From Isoetes taiwanensis (taxonomy: Eukaryota; Streptophyta; Lycopodiopsida; Isoetales; Isoetaceae): a stretch of 64,000 bases of DNA. The notes beneath the pieces were generated by a model. The model saw only the letters and a program-made list of their open reading frames with translations, had not been told where the DNA came from and made no database searches. Position numbers and translations under genes: made by a program. Position 1 is the first letter of the stretch. Every line of letters begins with the position of its first letter. The stretch spans positions 3,950,563 to 4,014,562 of the forward strand of contig JAJEKV010000020.1 of the NCBI GenBank assembly GCA_021234155.1. Direction: 5' to 3'. Shown here in pieces: positions 36,198 to 49,200 of this stretch.

Positions 36198-36495
36198 AGT
36201 ATTTTTTTTTTTGAAGAACTGAGACACTTATATTAAAAGAATGGCAATGATACAAGACGAGTAGTGAGGAAAAAGAATGCCCCGAAGGGACAAAGACACC
36301 TCAGCACTCCATACTAAAAAACTAGCGCGGAAACTTCCAATCACCTCTAGTAATCACTGTACAAACTCCCCATTCGCATTGACAATGTGCAAAATATCTC
36401 GCCAGATGCAAAACTTTGTCTCCTCTAGGCCAGTAAACACAAGAAAACTCTGGAATAGCTTATGTCTGAGTCGTGGAACTAGAGAGGCTGCAGGC
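36198..36495 (-). mobile_element. Candidate 5'-truncated retroposon end
   Basis: A run of T (36,198-36,211) is followed on the plus strand by TGAAGAACTGAGACACTTAT and a compositionally different block up to the junction with segment Y at 36,496. Read on the minus strand this is a short block ending in poly(A), as expected for a truncated LINE 3' end. No target duplication was found and no coding motif is present, so this is weak. Confidence 0.3.
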
Positions 36496-38446
36496 AAGGA
36501 TTTGTGTGTTGAGGCTGGAGAATGCCATGCATGCTACTCTTACTTCACTGTGCTCTGGAAAAAAGAATTTTCCCGTGTGTCTATTCCTAGAAAGCACCGG
36601 ATGTCTGTTTGTGCTACATGCTCTGAATTAAAAGCTCAGAGACAAAATGCAAGGACACGTCACACTAAAAGTAAGCTTCCACAATGTACTCTTGCCTAGT
36701 TCTACTCAATGGTAAGTTGTTTTCCTGAACATGTTTTCATTCCAGATGCATTGACAGAGAAACTGAACAAGCACAGAGAACAACAATCTCTGAAAAGGAG
36801 AAAATTGACAAAACACAGGAAGAAGGAACTAGAACAACCACTCAACTACATATCGGTTGTTATTGATGGAATGGACCAGAAGAAGACCACTCTACCACAC
36901 TTTGTCAATGTGCCTAAGGATGCTCCTGAAGAAGATATTATACACCTGCATGTCATTGGTGCTATGGTTTTTAATGGGAAACTCTCTTGCAAGGCATTTT
37001 TGAACTATCCAAAGATTCATGCTGATCCAAATCTCACTATCACAATATTGAATAAGATTCTTTTCAGTCTGGAATATATACCACCAGTAATATACCTTCA
37101 GCTAGACAACAAGACGAGAGAGAATAAAAATTAGGTATTGTTTGCTTACAGTACCATGCTAGTTGAGAAACAAATCTTCAAGAAGGTGAAGATTGGTTTC
37201 CTGCTTGTTGGTCATACACATAGATTCTTTAAACGTCTTGCTCGAAAAAAAAAGCTCTCAACCTACCAGCAATGATTGAGGTTATCCAAGATTCCTACAA
37301 TCCTCGCCCAGAAATCGAGATATTGGAAGAAACTTACGATTTCAAGGAATGGATTTTTCGGAGAGATCACTTGGATCACTGTGCAATTGAGCCCTTAAGA
37401 AATATTACATTTCAGCATCAGATCAAATTCTCACTTGCAGATGGCAAGGCCACCCTACAAGGAAAGAAATATGCCACATCCTTGCAGTGGCAGCCAGCGG
37501 CTGGTATTCAATTCATTCGCACCATCCCCGAGACTACTTCCATGCTCTCTACAGAGAAAATGCCTTTAAAGGGCTTGAAGGAAATCACAAAGAGTAAAAA
37601 GGAGAGAAGAGCATTTGACTCAAACAAATCATTGAATTATATTGGGACAAGTATTCAGTCATGCTCTAACTACTTTGGGGAGGCAGATGCTTTATGTTGG
37701 CCTCAGTTTTTTTCTCAGCAACGTGACATGTTACAAGCCATGTCACAAGGTCAAAGACCAATTGCATTCAACTGGCCATCTAGGCAAACTATGCCTATGC
37801 AAGTTGAGAATCAAGAAGAATATGTACAGCTAATGCCTAGCTCAGATGAAGATGACAGAGTCATGTATACTGGCCCCAGATGCACGGCACAACAATTTGC
37901 TCGGGTTTCTGGTTCAGTCTCAGAGATTCAGAAAGGAATGCTTGTTGTTGTCCCAGCTGATGATGATGAAACTGGGAAGCCATTCTTGCTGGCTAGAATA
38001 GTGGAGGTAACAAGAGAGAATGGAATTCCCACTCAATTACTGGATGAGAACAGGTGCTGCCAATGCTTTTAGTGGGAGTTATAGTTTAGAGATGGTAAAA
38101 ACAGGAGTGGGAAGGAGAGAAAAGTCTAAAGCAAACACTGGTATCATAGATCTAGCTAAAATAAAGGTTCTTGCATATGACTTCGTTCTGACTACTGCTA
38201 ATAAGTTACGGCGGTGACTCAAACTTTAATAAGGTCGGCATGTGGATTAGATAAAGAACCTAAAAAGGTTGCCAAAAAAGATGATGATGAAGACTCACTA
38301 GTAGACAGTGACGAAGAAGATAGTTCGAGTCCATCCAGTTTTGGGAGTAAGGGTGAGGATAAAAGCTCTAATGATCAAGGACTGAACGAGTCTGAGGATG
38401 ACATGCATCCTAATATTGCTGCAAAATGTAAGTTCGTTCGATGACA
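36496..38446 (+). pseudogene. DUF7869-type transposase core and C-terminus, copy 2
   Basis: Plus-strand counterpart of the inverted segment of copy 1 plus segment Z. Reads WKKEFSRVSIPRKHRMSVCA, a TAG at about 36,697, then VVIDGMDQKKTTLPHF, YLQLDNKTRENKN, another TAG, then FKKVKIGFLLVGHTH joined directly to RFFKRLAR. The eight residues DQIDQLFS that follow GHTH in copy 1 are removed by an in-frame 24-bp deletion at about 37,220. The frame then continues through KYATSLQWQPAAGIQFIRTI to VVVPADDDETGKPFLLARIV and, after frame changes near 38,068 and 38,215, to the acidic C-terminus. Inactive by three independent kinds of damage. Confidence 0.75.
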
Positions 38447-38605
38447 CAAACATATAAACAAGAGAAAGTGCCGGTGATGAGGCTTTTATCAAAATGTGCT
38501 ATATTTTTTGACAATTTTGTTCATAATTTTGTAAAATTTTTCAGAAGCTCTGAATACAACACTTCTTTATTACTCTAGTACCCTTGCTATCTTTTTTATT
38601 GCCTA
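38193..38605 (+). repeat. Segment Z, copy 2
   Basis: Collinear with 14,373-14,785 at a constant offset of 23,820 bp at both ends. Here it is continuous with the upstream coding segment, giving DLAKIKVLAYDFVLTTANKL across the edge, which shows the ancestral order Y then Z. Confidence 0.9.
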
Positions 38606-41362
38606 GTTTTTTCTACTCTTCAAATAAGTAACTATTTATTATTCCAAATTAGGGGGGTGAAAATGGCTATTAAATATTTTTGCATGGAAGCTATGTTCAA
38701 TCAACCCCTCAAAAAGGGTACCTAAATTATCTAAATTGTCACATTTGTCATGAACAAACCTTCAAAATGGTCTTTTTTTAGGAAATTTTAGGGAATCTTT
38801 CAAAGCTTCCTTCTGAAGTGTGTTTGGAGCAAATAAGCGCGTTTCAATTTAAACTTTGTTTATTGTCTTCCTTCTTTCTTGATTCCATGTCTTTGCATAA
38901 TCAAAAACCAAAAAAAATTTAACTAGTCAAAAGCACGTTTGATTACTTTTTACAGAAATTACATGTTTTTTATTGCCCCTATAATTTGTAATTTGAAGCT
39001 CCCTATATCAATGTTCACTTAAACATATGAAAACTTTAGAATTAAGCAGGAATGTTACATATTTGAAACAGTACGTTGTTGAAAGAGTGGCAAGTACAAA
39101 ATTCCACGTGTAGTAGATTAAGGCGGGGATAGAGTAGTTGCATCATGGAAGTTGCTTACGCTTAGAATTAGTGGAAGCTGTACATATAGAGGCGCGTCCT
39201 TGAAGCAACTTGCAAAAGGAAAAGCACCTTGCAAAAAGAAGAGCAGCAATGTCACATGTTGGCCTTTTTACCACAACATTTTACATGGCTAATTTCTAGT
39301 TCAAGTTCTTGGTCTTGTTTTAAAAAGTGTATAGCAGTGCCCAAGTGGTTCTATTATACATCTCTTGCCCACTTGCCAAAAAATCCACCACCTAGATAAC
39401 ACCTTGCAAGATGTCTAAGTTTTTGAACATCATGCATCTAGATAGGCTATACGTCAATGCGGGATGAAACTCTAATCTAATCCATCCTCCTTACATAGAT
39501 GTCGAATTAAAGATTAGACAAATTAGGTTAGACGGTGCACTGCTATTGCAACCAAAAATCACAGTAGGCTATGAAAATCACCATAATAAAGACAATCGAC
39601 ACGGCGAGAACATCCACAAGGGTGGTGTGCTGATGCAGTTGAAAGACCATGCGTTGCCTCCAAATGCGTTCTCACATAAAATAAGAATAAAAAAGGGAGC
39701 CTTAGATTTTGTTTCATTCAGCAAATTGGAGATATCGGTGGAAGATTAAAATCATAGCATGCAAAATATAACAAGCATATGCTTATTAGTATGGACTACA
39801 AAATACTTAATTTACTATAGCCATTCACGTAACCTTCTACTTTACAAACTGTGACATAACTTCTAAGGTATCACAAATCCTTTGTAAAGCCACCAGACCT
39901 TTGAAGAATCAAAGTGACCAGATCTCTCAATAGATTTTGGATTGTGATCACTATCAAATGGTGATGAAAATGCCTCCATCACTAGTAATCTATAGCAAGC
40001 ATTGATATATACAATGCCTTTACAATCTTAGATGATATCATCATGGAATATTTAGCAATCAATGATACACAATGCCTTCACAATCTTAGATGACACCATC
40101 ATGGAATATTTAGCAATCAATAATACACAATGCCTTTATGATCCTAGATAATACCATCATGAAATTATCTCAATCAGCCATGCAGTATACGAAGCAAAAC
40201 CTAAATCATAAGCATCTGGGTTCGATCAGAAGCAAGAAAGAATTATTTTGTACCAGATCACCCTTCCATTTTCAATGCATCAAAAAAATAAGATAGCCTG
40301 AAGTGCAACATCATATCTTGAAAGAACTATAAAATCGTAACCTCGTTTTACACATATCTTGAACTTGGAAAACAAATTCATGTTGACTTTGAAGCACTCT
40401 CTTTAAATGAGCTTCGAGTTTCCAATTGTAGAAACCTTCAGTGAGTAAGAATAGAATAGAGAGAGGTATCTTACCAAGTAAGGCACATGTTTCCAACACT
40501 CTCAGCACTTGAACCGCAGATGCATCATTCTCCGAAGAGTTTGTACTAAAAATAGAAGACAATAGCTGAATTTCATCCTTCCCTGTCCTCTGCAGAAGAT
40601 GTAAGAAGGCATCCAACTTTTCTTGCTGACAACACACATGGGCAGTGAGATTACGGAAGTAATCAAGCATCCCCATGACATGAGTTATAGGCATCATAAG
40701 TTTTGCAAAGCAATTCTCCACAAGATTCTCCAATGTAGCAATTGCTCTTGTAAATGGATCTATATCACACCCTGTTGTAAGAAAAGCTTGTGAAAGATTT
40801 CCAGCCACCCAAAATAGACCCACATACAGCATGTAATCAACATCCTCGTCGGCTTCCTACATGGATCAAAACATGTTACAACATTGCCGATCCTTAAGAT
40901 AAACAAACTTGAGCATGCTTTCACTATCACTTTCACTATGTCCCGTGAGTTTCTCTTTTGCAAGAAACCTTCAACTTGCATCCATGATAGATTGAAGGCT
41001 TTAAGGTACAGTAAAATCCTATCATGCAACTCCTGGAAAACACTTTCATTTGTGCCCGGGCCTGTGCTATTAGGCACAGCTAAGCATTTATTTTAGACCT
41101 AAGAAAAGCAACTGAGGAACCAGGCACCTTCTTTGCAGGCCAGTCCGACATCTGGTTTTTCTCTTCTCAATCTTTAATTGCTAACTCTGCTTAGCAATCC
41201 AAAGTTTCAGGCTAGGAGATGCATCTAGACCAAAGAGTTATAACAGATGCCGATATCAGCCATGCTCCCAAAACAATCAAAAGCAAGCTCGCCTTGCCAT
41301 GTTGGGCATATGTTGTAATCATTGTACACCTTAGGTCCATCCGGTGTCTATTGTACAAGGAA
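38606..41362. repeat. Segment W, copy 2
   Basis: Second copy of 20,031-23,030, same orientation, ending GTACAAGGAA before unrelated sequence (GCTAGTTAAAAC). It lacks the GA microsatellite and the small insert present in copy 1. Otherwise only scattered differences were seen. Confidence 0.93.
40311..41077 (-). pseudogene. Unknown protein fragment in W, copy 2
   Basis: Same two exon-like frames as at 21,979-22,740, with few residue changes (for example DYFRNLTAH for DYFHKLTAH and KLEAHL for KLKAHL). Conservation of both frames since the duplication says little, because the copies are young. Confidence 0.45.
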
Positions 41363-41391
41363 GCTAGTTAAAACAATTATATTATCATATA

Positions 41392-42048
41392 CTAGAAAAT
41401 TGCCCACCATTGGTGGGCTTTCTGTGTGATTATCCAAGGCAGTTCAAGCATGAAAAACATTAGTGGTTGTTTGATAATCTTCCTATGTTCAAAATGCAGT
41501 ACATCGGAACTGAAATTGTGATCGGTGGGAGGTTACTGGTGTTAATGAATATTTGATTATGTTTGCCTTGTAACTTAGTTAAAATATTTTTTTTAGTGTA
41601 TTGTAAGACGTATTGTAAGAGTGGTTGTCAAATCCAACCACTCTTCCTCCACAAACTCGTAACCTATATCTGCTTTACAATGGACAAAACAACGGATTTA
41701 AATCCATTGTCTTCCAAACCCGAAAGTTCCAGCGACTGTTGGAATAAACTCCTTCGAAGCAAGGCTCCAGATAGCGGCTCCAGCAAAGGAGTAGAAAAAA
41801 ATAAACAAAAAAGAAAATCTCGTGACAATACCGCAAATAATGAATCCCAAACCATGCCACGTTAAAATAATGAAACAACGTCTCTCTTCATCTATGCCAC
41901 GTGGCCGAATCTGGATTGTCCATAGGGACGGGAGACAAATAAACAAATCTGGATCGTCGATAGGGGCGGAGGGACATTGGGACGATCTTGGCGTCAATCG
42001 GTGGGAGGCCACGATGACCGCCAAGCATACCGGTTTTATAATATAGGA
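41392..42048 (-). mobile_element. Non-autonomous Helitron, 657 bp
   Basis: On the minus strand the element starts TCCTATATTATAAAACCGG (5' TC) and ends with a hairpin GCCCACC-AAT-GGTGGGC (41,402-41,418), then AATTTT and CTAG. It lies between an A and a T, the Helitron insertion rule, with no target duplication. No coding sequence is present, so it would have depended on a RepHel protein elsewhere. Confidence 0.8.
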
Positions 42049-43318
42049 TAGTAACGGTGCCTAGCGTTGATGGGCATTTGGAAGCCTATAAATGTTTTGG
42101 CCGAAGTGAGAAAGGCATGTAGTAATAATCCAACTTTTGTACCCAAACCCAGTGTTGTTAGGCTTTCTATATGGCCATATATGAAGATTGGGACACTAAT
42201 GTGTTGTCTATGAATGGGTGATGTTAAATTGAAATTTGTTGAGGTTATATCTATTAGATTTTTTATGTGTGTATTTATTAATAGAAAATTGAATAATAAT
42301 TATTGGTACCCAATGTATTCTTTTTAATGTACGGTAAGACGTGGTTGTGTACTTTTTGTGTTGGATTTTAGCATTTGTATTTTGTTTAATAAAATCTTTA
42401 ATTCTCTGTGTATTACTCGAAGTGACCGTTAGTGGCTATTGATTTCAGAAGGTCACGTCACGATTTTAGTGTCAATGGGGGCAGAGATGGATTTCATCTG
42501 CATGTCAAGTTTTTCGAACAGTTGTAAGTGGATTGATATAGGTTGTGTGGATGTTGTGCTACAATAATACTTAGTGAAGTATAAAAGTAGATGGTTGAGT
42601 TAAGTATTTGAGAGTTTAAATATTTGATATAAATGGTTAGGTTTACCTTTGAATAAGATGATTTAGCTTGTTTGTCGCTTCATGCTGGCAATACATGAAG
42701 TTCCTTTTGGTGAGGTAGAACTTGTCAACTTCTGTGGACTTTTGTTTTTTGGTTGTATCTAAGCAATTAGTGCTTCTTTATATACAATATTGGGGGTGAA
42801 TATCTTTTCATTGTTTAGTAGAGCGCCTTGTTTGGATGTGTCTTGAATGTAGATTTTGACACCGTTCATTGAGATGCATCTAGATTGCATAAAAGTATAA
42901 TTGACCATAGCGAGGGAGGGACAAGCGAACAAATCTTGGGCGTTGATTGGGGCGGAGGGCCAATGGGATAATTTGATCCGTAAATTCAAAGCAAGAAGCT
43001 TCAAATCCGCATACCTCTGTTCCAAGAATAGCGGTTTACGTAAAACCCCATTATTAACATGAATGCAAAAAAGCCGATTTCTTGAAGCTCCATAAGCCGG
43101 GAGGAGCAACCCGCCCTACAAAACAACAAAAATTTATTTATTCTAACTTAAATCGAGAAATCGGCTATGGCGAAAATGGGAAGAAAATGGAAATTGTCTC
43201 TTTTCGGCATCGCATTCAAACATAGAAATGCGTTAAGTTTTTGTTTTACATTTTTGGGCCCGGATCTGGAAATTACCCACCTCCGCTTCAGCCAAAGAAC
43301 CAGCGGTTTTGTGCTTGA
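42049..43318. other. 1.3 kb, no gene seen
   Basis: No coding match. About 42,905-42,975 resembles the internal part of the short Helitron (GGGGCGGAGGG..CAATGGGA) and is probably a decayed relative without ends. Confidence 0.4.
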
Positions 43319-43886
43319 TTTTTTTTTTTTTTTTTTTTTTGGAAAGAAATGGTGCCTCTATTAGTAATTGATACAAAATATCAATTTTCAACGACTCAAG
43401 TTGTTCACAAATCAATTACTCTAGACAGTCTTTGTATTCTATTTAGCAAAAGTCCCTTGCTTAATGGTTGCTTGGTACAACGCATTTTTGTATCCGGTCT
43501 TTTTTTAGTCTCAAAAAACTCCGACCACTTTGTCAATCTTGCAATTCAATTTCCCAAAAGAATAAAAGCGAGATAGTTCTAAATCTAAGAAGTTGATGCT
43601 GATTCCAAATGCACAAGCTATAGCCTCCATGGTAACACTCTTGTATGACTCAAGGAACTGTGAATATGCAACCATTCGAACTTCTCGCATATAATAACGG
43701 AAGTGAGGATATAAAATCTTGGTCCGAACAAATTTGCTCTATTATTCCAAAAATGCGATGTACAATGTCTTGTAGTGGCAATCATACAACGCATTCAAAA
43801 AGTCTGATAGATTGGGAATCTTTCCAATCACTGTTAATATTTCAGGTGCATCTACAACCTTCTGCTTCAAAGAAACTCTATCAAGT

Positions 43887-43903
43887 GAAATTATACTCGT
43901 AAG
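43887..43903. repeat. LINE target-site duplication, left copy
   Basis: GAAATTATACTCGTAAG, 17 bp, identical to 49,381-49,397. Removing everything from one copy to the other restores an uninterrupted RPN7-like reading frame across the site. Confidence 0.93.
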
Positions 43904-43919
43904 CTTTGGCAACCAACCA

Positions 43920-44254
43920 GTCCAGAAGAGACACAGACTTCAGATGGCAGATTCGGATGCTTGCCCCAGGTGACTGACGCACATAGAAGATGAGGATCAT
44001 TTATTCAGGACCTGCATGTGGTCGGAATGGATTCTTGAGTTAGCCTCTGCCTTTATGGGCTATGATCTTAACTCCTTGAGCTCTATTGACTTCTTCATGC
44101 CGGATCATCCCGGCGATTGGAGGATATACATTATATTGTGGAGGATGTGGAAGGGAAGGAATAATTTCATATTCAATTGTGAAATCACTCACCTGGAGGC
44201 TGTAGTTAAACAGATTGAGTATGATATCAAATGGATTATTGCTGCAGGATAAGT
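43920..44254 (+). pseudogene. LINE ORF2 C-terminal end (RT zinc-binding region)
   Basis: Reads DSDACPR, a TGA, then LTHIEDEDHLFRTCMWSEWI, and DWRIYIILWRMWKGRNNFIF before a stop at about 44,252. The C-x2-x...H-x3-C arrangement with ED-HLF-x-C and the W-x3-W-x2-RN-x-F ending is characteristic of the zf-RVT region at the end of plant LINE polyproteins. The TGA falls where the second Cys codon is expected. Only this C-terminal part was integrated. Confidence 0.8.
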
Positions 44255-44672
44255 ATTCTGATAAGTATTCTCATAATTTTCTTGCTGGTTTTACAGGAAT
44301 TATATTCATCTTTGATGCATAGCTTAAATGGAAGAGAATCGATCTGCGCACGAATCAGGAATGGATCAAGGTGTTCGGTCCGCCGGATATTGAGGGGCAT
44401 ATGGAACCATGCGTGTGCGGGTGCTGCTGTGTTCAGAACCCTGATGCTAGAAGGGATATGCTGTGTGAGGCCAAAGATAATAGGGGAAGATTCAATATGG
44501 CAAAGGCGGAAACATGCCTCTGTGTTTTCTGTACCCTCTCGGCTATGGTTAGAGGCAGAGGCCAAAAATCAGTCAACTCAAATCTCAAGTCTCATTTTTA
44601 GACAGTTATTGCTTTATATCATGCTGACTATGTGTCAGAACTGGGCTTTTTCTCTTATCAATCTTGTTAATT

Positions 44673-45490
44673 TGAGATTTTCCGGTGTGGAGGAAAATTT
44701 TTTGGAATTTTTTTTTATTTATTTCTCTAAGGTTTTAGAGCTTCTGCCTGCCGGAATAAAAACCCGATTTCCAAAAATCAGGAAAAAAATTTTGGTATGA
44801 TTTCTATTTTTTCGTACCTAATCCTAGGCATATCAATTTGCCCCTTTTGAATTCCGATATGCATATACGAGATTTGCCCCTTTCAATTTTGGAGAAGAGG
44901 ATCGATATGGTTTTTTTCCAATTTTTTTTGGCAAATACGCCGGATATGGATCCAGGTAAATCCCTTTGATTTGGTCATTTATTCTCCCTTCCATTTTCGT
45001 GATCGAGTTTGTGTCCCTCTAATGTTTGCCTTCTCAGCTGTTTTAGAAGCTTTTGCAGCAGAAAGGTATCCTCCAGGTATGAGATTTTCCGGTGTGGAGG
45101 AAAATTTTTTGGAATTTTTTTTTATTTATTTCTCTAAGGTTTTAGAGCTTCTGCCTGCCGGAATAAAAACCCGATTTCCAAAAATCAGGAAAAAAATTTT
45201 GGTATGATTTCTATTTTTTCGTACCTAATCCTAGGCATATCAATTTGCCCCTTTTGAATTCCGATATGCATATACGAGATTTGCCCCTTTCAATTTTGGA
45301 GAAGAGGATCGATATGGTTTTTTTTCCAACAGATTTTCGCCGGAGCAGCGCCAGCTATGGATCCAGGTAAATCCCTTTGATTTGGTCATTTATTCTCCCT
45401 TCCATTTTCGTGATCGAGTTTGTGTCCCTCTAATGTTTGCCTTCTCAGCTGTTTTAGAAGCTTTTGCAGCAGAAAGGTATCCTCCAGGTA
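44673..45490. repeat. Tandem duplication, 2 x ~410 bp
   Basis: GAGATTTTCCGGTGTGGAGG starts at 44,674 and 45,081. The two units remain near-identical through CTCCAGGTA at 45,079 and 45,490. Unit 2 has a small replacement near 45,330. It lies at the 5' end of the Helitron. Confidence 0.93.
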
Positions 45491-48400
45491 TTTTTTTAAG
45501 CTACAAGGTTCGGTTGGCTCATTTGAGATCTACAAAATGGGTTTCATATCATGAGAAGTTTAAATTTCCAAACCAAGGGGATTTACCTGGTTCTTAGCTT
45601 CTTTTCTTCTACTGATTAGGGCAAAATACGGCATGGATTGACATTTGATGGATGAATCGTGCCCTCAGATGCGTCCCGTGCAGTAAGAATTCGGGAAAAG
45701 GTATGCAATTTTTTCTTTTTTTGTCATCAGAGATGTGCTGCGCAGGTCCAAATCCGGGGTTCTTTTTTCAAGCGTGGCAAATGCACCCTATCTCTTGCCT
45801 TGCCGATTTTAGCTTGATAAGATCCCTTTTTGTTCTTCATGCTCTTCATACTTCATCTATGGAGGCTTTGCTTTCTAGAAGCAGGTAACATTATCTCTGA
45901 TATTCCAAATGTATAACTGTTCCTAAGATGCATGCGGATGCTCATGGAGAAGATAAGAAATTCCAAGATTTAATGGAGCGGTTGATATTGTTGTAAGGGT
46001 TACCAAGCATAATCAATTTTTGTAGCAATTTGTTTTACTGTTAGGTGGATGCTAGACTAAGTGGCACATCTCATAAATATAGTGCTCTACCTCAAGAGCT
46101 AGAGTACCACCTGATTAGGCTTGGAAAAGCTACTAATTCTTAGTTCAAGACTGTACCATATTCAGGCAAGCCTCAGATCAATTCTATTTGTTCCCATATG
46201 GAGGCAAACCTCAGACCAATTCTATTTGTTTCTTCCAATATTCTGCCATGATTTACATACTTCGTTCTAAATTTGACACAGATTCTTCCATATGAAGCTT
46301 TGTAGTTTGGTAATACAAATTACACCATCCTCCCTTTCATCTTTGTCTCCTAATTGTCCAGTAAAGGTTTTCCAGTCTACTATGCTTTGGATTGAGAACC
46401 TAATGGCAGAGAACTTTTGAAATTTCGTAATTTTTATTCTGCATTTGATTGGGTTGCCACTGCATAGGGTATCTCCTGAGTAAAATGCCTTCATCTTAGG
46501 AGCGGCCATCTATGGAGGTTTCACTTTCTAGAAGCAGGTATGTACTGTATTTATTCTAAGATGCACGTGGCTTTAATCTTTAGTATTCAGTGATTTTTTC
46601 TTTAAATGCAAAGGAAAGAAAGAAAACACATGTATACAAACGCAGAAGCTCACCCACAATATGTGAGTGATTATGCAGCATTATCATAATAGAATGCTCA
46701 TGATTATAAGGGAAATTGTTACTCCACACTACAATAACCCATCTTCTCATTCACTCACTGAACATTATGAGACCACTCTATACATATGATCATGGTTTTC
46801 CTGGTTCTAGCCGAAACTTGGTTATAAGGTGGCTATATTCAGGTCCATATATGGCCTATTTTCTCTGAGTCTCCTTATATTTTCTATGCCTATAAATCAT
46901 GAACCTAACATTTCTCATTATATTTTCTATGCCTATAAATCATGAAAACATTTATGCACGGGACTGCTAAAAAGCTATGGTGGCAAGCGGAATCTTTTGA
47001 AATCCCAAGTATGTTTTCCTGATGGACTTTATTTTCTGGTAGGAGATTGTAAAGTCTTACATGGTGGTTTTTAAGGATCTTGCTTATATTTTTTTCATAT
47101 GCTATATACATGGTAGGTTATCTAGAATTCTCTTCATATATTTTCCATTTGAGCATTGCTAAGCTTACGCCAAGTTCAGCAAACAAAGTTATTTGCAGTT
47201 CTAGCTTATTATGTCCCAAGCGTTTCATAAGGACTAGCAAACGACGTGGCACAAAAGTGTGGTCCAAATCCAAAGTGATTGTCGATTCAGTGCGACAAGG
47301 TGTATTTGAATAGTGATTGCATGTTATCAATTGCATGATTTTAGGTACTTTTTTCTAGCAAAACAATTTGCTTCATACTATTGTTCTACTAGCAGATGGC
47401 AAAACAGAAGCATCCATCATAGGCATCCAGCTAGAACAAGAAGAAGAGCCAAATCATGATAACAAAGCATTCCTTGAAGCATCTAGCATGGCATCTGGAT
47501 CATCTGTCTACATATCTTTCATTGAATTTGATTAGATATTTTAGAATTCTAGACTTTTTTAATGCCTTGAAGGTCTTAAAGATCATATCTTTCCAGATAA
47601 GAGGAAAGTATAACAGCACTAGCAATCCCTTCACAATGGATTGCTTGGTATATACGATGATGCGCAACTTTACATGACATGCACCTATATTTACATCTAC
47701 CTCCAACTCTTTAGATTCTACTGGCGAAATTATTATCATTACATTATTAACTTCTGGAGGTAAGTTCCATTCTACATTGGTATTCTTTACTCTAGAGCTC
47801 TTAGGTACTTATTTTCTTCTCATGCCTTATCAGAAAAAATTGGTCTCAGCTTACAGAATCTTGCCTTTTCAAGTTTATATTCACAGAGCATGTCGACCTA
47901 AGGGCTCCAATCTATCAGTCTCCTCAGCTGAAAAGTTTCAAGCACTGAACTCAAGAACATCCATAGGTCTTTTTCAATTTTCCAAATTTCAACTAGAACA
48001 AAATGATATTTGTAATCCTAGAGCTGCTGCACTTTATTTGTTTAAGAAAAGCTTATATTCGAAATCAATATGTAGATGAAGGGCTACAATCAACCTTTTA
48101 ATGATATATATAGACTATAAAAACCTTATGTTCGAACTCAATATGTAGATGTAAGGGCTACAATCAACCCTTTAACTGATATATAGACTTTACAAATGTT
48201 GAATTAGAGACCAGCTTTTAACTGATATATAGACTTTACAAACGTTGAACTAGAGAGCAGCGTTAAGTTTTCTTCATAATGACGTCAACACTGAATACTC
48301 AATGCCTTTGTAGCAGTTGTAACCATAGACCTGATACTTACATGCAATTGGTAATGCAGTTGTACCTTTTTTTTGCAACAATGAACCTAATATTGTATGG

Positions 48401-49200
48401 CACAGTAAACCTAATATTTCATGGCAACAAATAAATATATGCATGTCACATAAAGTGTCGAAATGGCTCCCATTTATTGCTATTTCGTGGCATTTAATAA
48501 GAAATTATCCTGTTGAAATAAAATGCACATGTTATTAAGAAAAATGGGTTGGTATTGGGATACTATACTTCAAAATCTTATAGGTTTTGTTCCTTCCTAT
48601 TTGGCATTGTTGGACAGTGCCTATGTTCAACAACCCTACACCTCAACATAAACAAATTTGTGCTATGTTACATATTCTCTAACATAGAATATCCACAAAC
48701 AATTATCCCCGCTACACATAGAACCAACAAAGTAAGCACACTTCTTTCGGTGTTTAATTTGCATTACCAATCTATCTTAATGCTAGCAATTATTATATAC
48801 TTAAACCCATAGATAATAAACGCGTGTTGAGGACCACAAACGGGTCTCTATAGTGCATTGAGGTTCAATGTTAGGTTGTGAGTATTTGTCCGTGATCCAA
48901 CATAACATAATCAGGTTTAAGTCCAAATACCACATACACAAAATCTATATATTGAATTCTATGTATAACACAAAAGGGTTTCTATGGTATATTCAGGTTC
49001 CATGTTAGGTGTACGAGTATTTGTGCGTGATCCAACATAACATAATCAAGTTTAAATCCCACTATCACATACACAAAATCTATATTTTGAATTCTATGTC
49101 AATGAATCTTGCAAAGTTCCTCTATATTACCCTTTCCCCCTCCAAGCTACATTGTCTATTATAGCCAACAATGAAGCAATCACCTCTTCAAATTGTTACT
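45491..49200. other. Helitron interior: gene scraps and duplications
   Basis: No protein family recognised. Small direct duplications include the exon-like ATGGAGG-TTTCTAGAAGCAGG (45,857 and 46,511, each followed by a GT donor), GGCAA-CCTCAGA-CAATTCTA (46,164 and 46,203), AACTGATATATAGACTTTAC (about 48,175 and 48,217), and a 135-bp unit repeated at about 48,843-49,100 (GTGATCCAACATAACATAAT). Exon-like GT-flanked scraps fit the Helitron habit of copying host gene pieces, but none can be named. Confidence 0.5.

Larger units (their letters stand above)
24352..36495. mobile_element. 12.1-kb insertion splitting copy 2 of Y
   Basis: Copy 1 of Y runs without a break through the point where copy 2 stops at 24,351 and restarts at 36,496. 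Seven bases (TAATTAT in copy 1) are replaced by 12,144 bp. The insert contains a plastid signal peptidase fragment, unrecognised exon-like pieces and a complete B3 gene. Its right end, from the T-run at about 36,198 to the junction, reads like the 3' part of a retroposon in minus orientation. No target duplication is seen at the outer ends, so it may be composite or a translocated segment. Confidence 0.6.
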
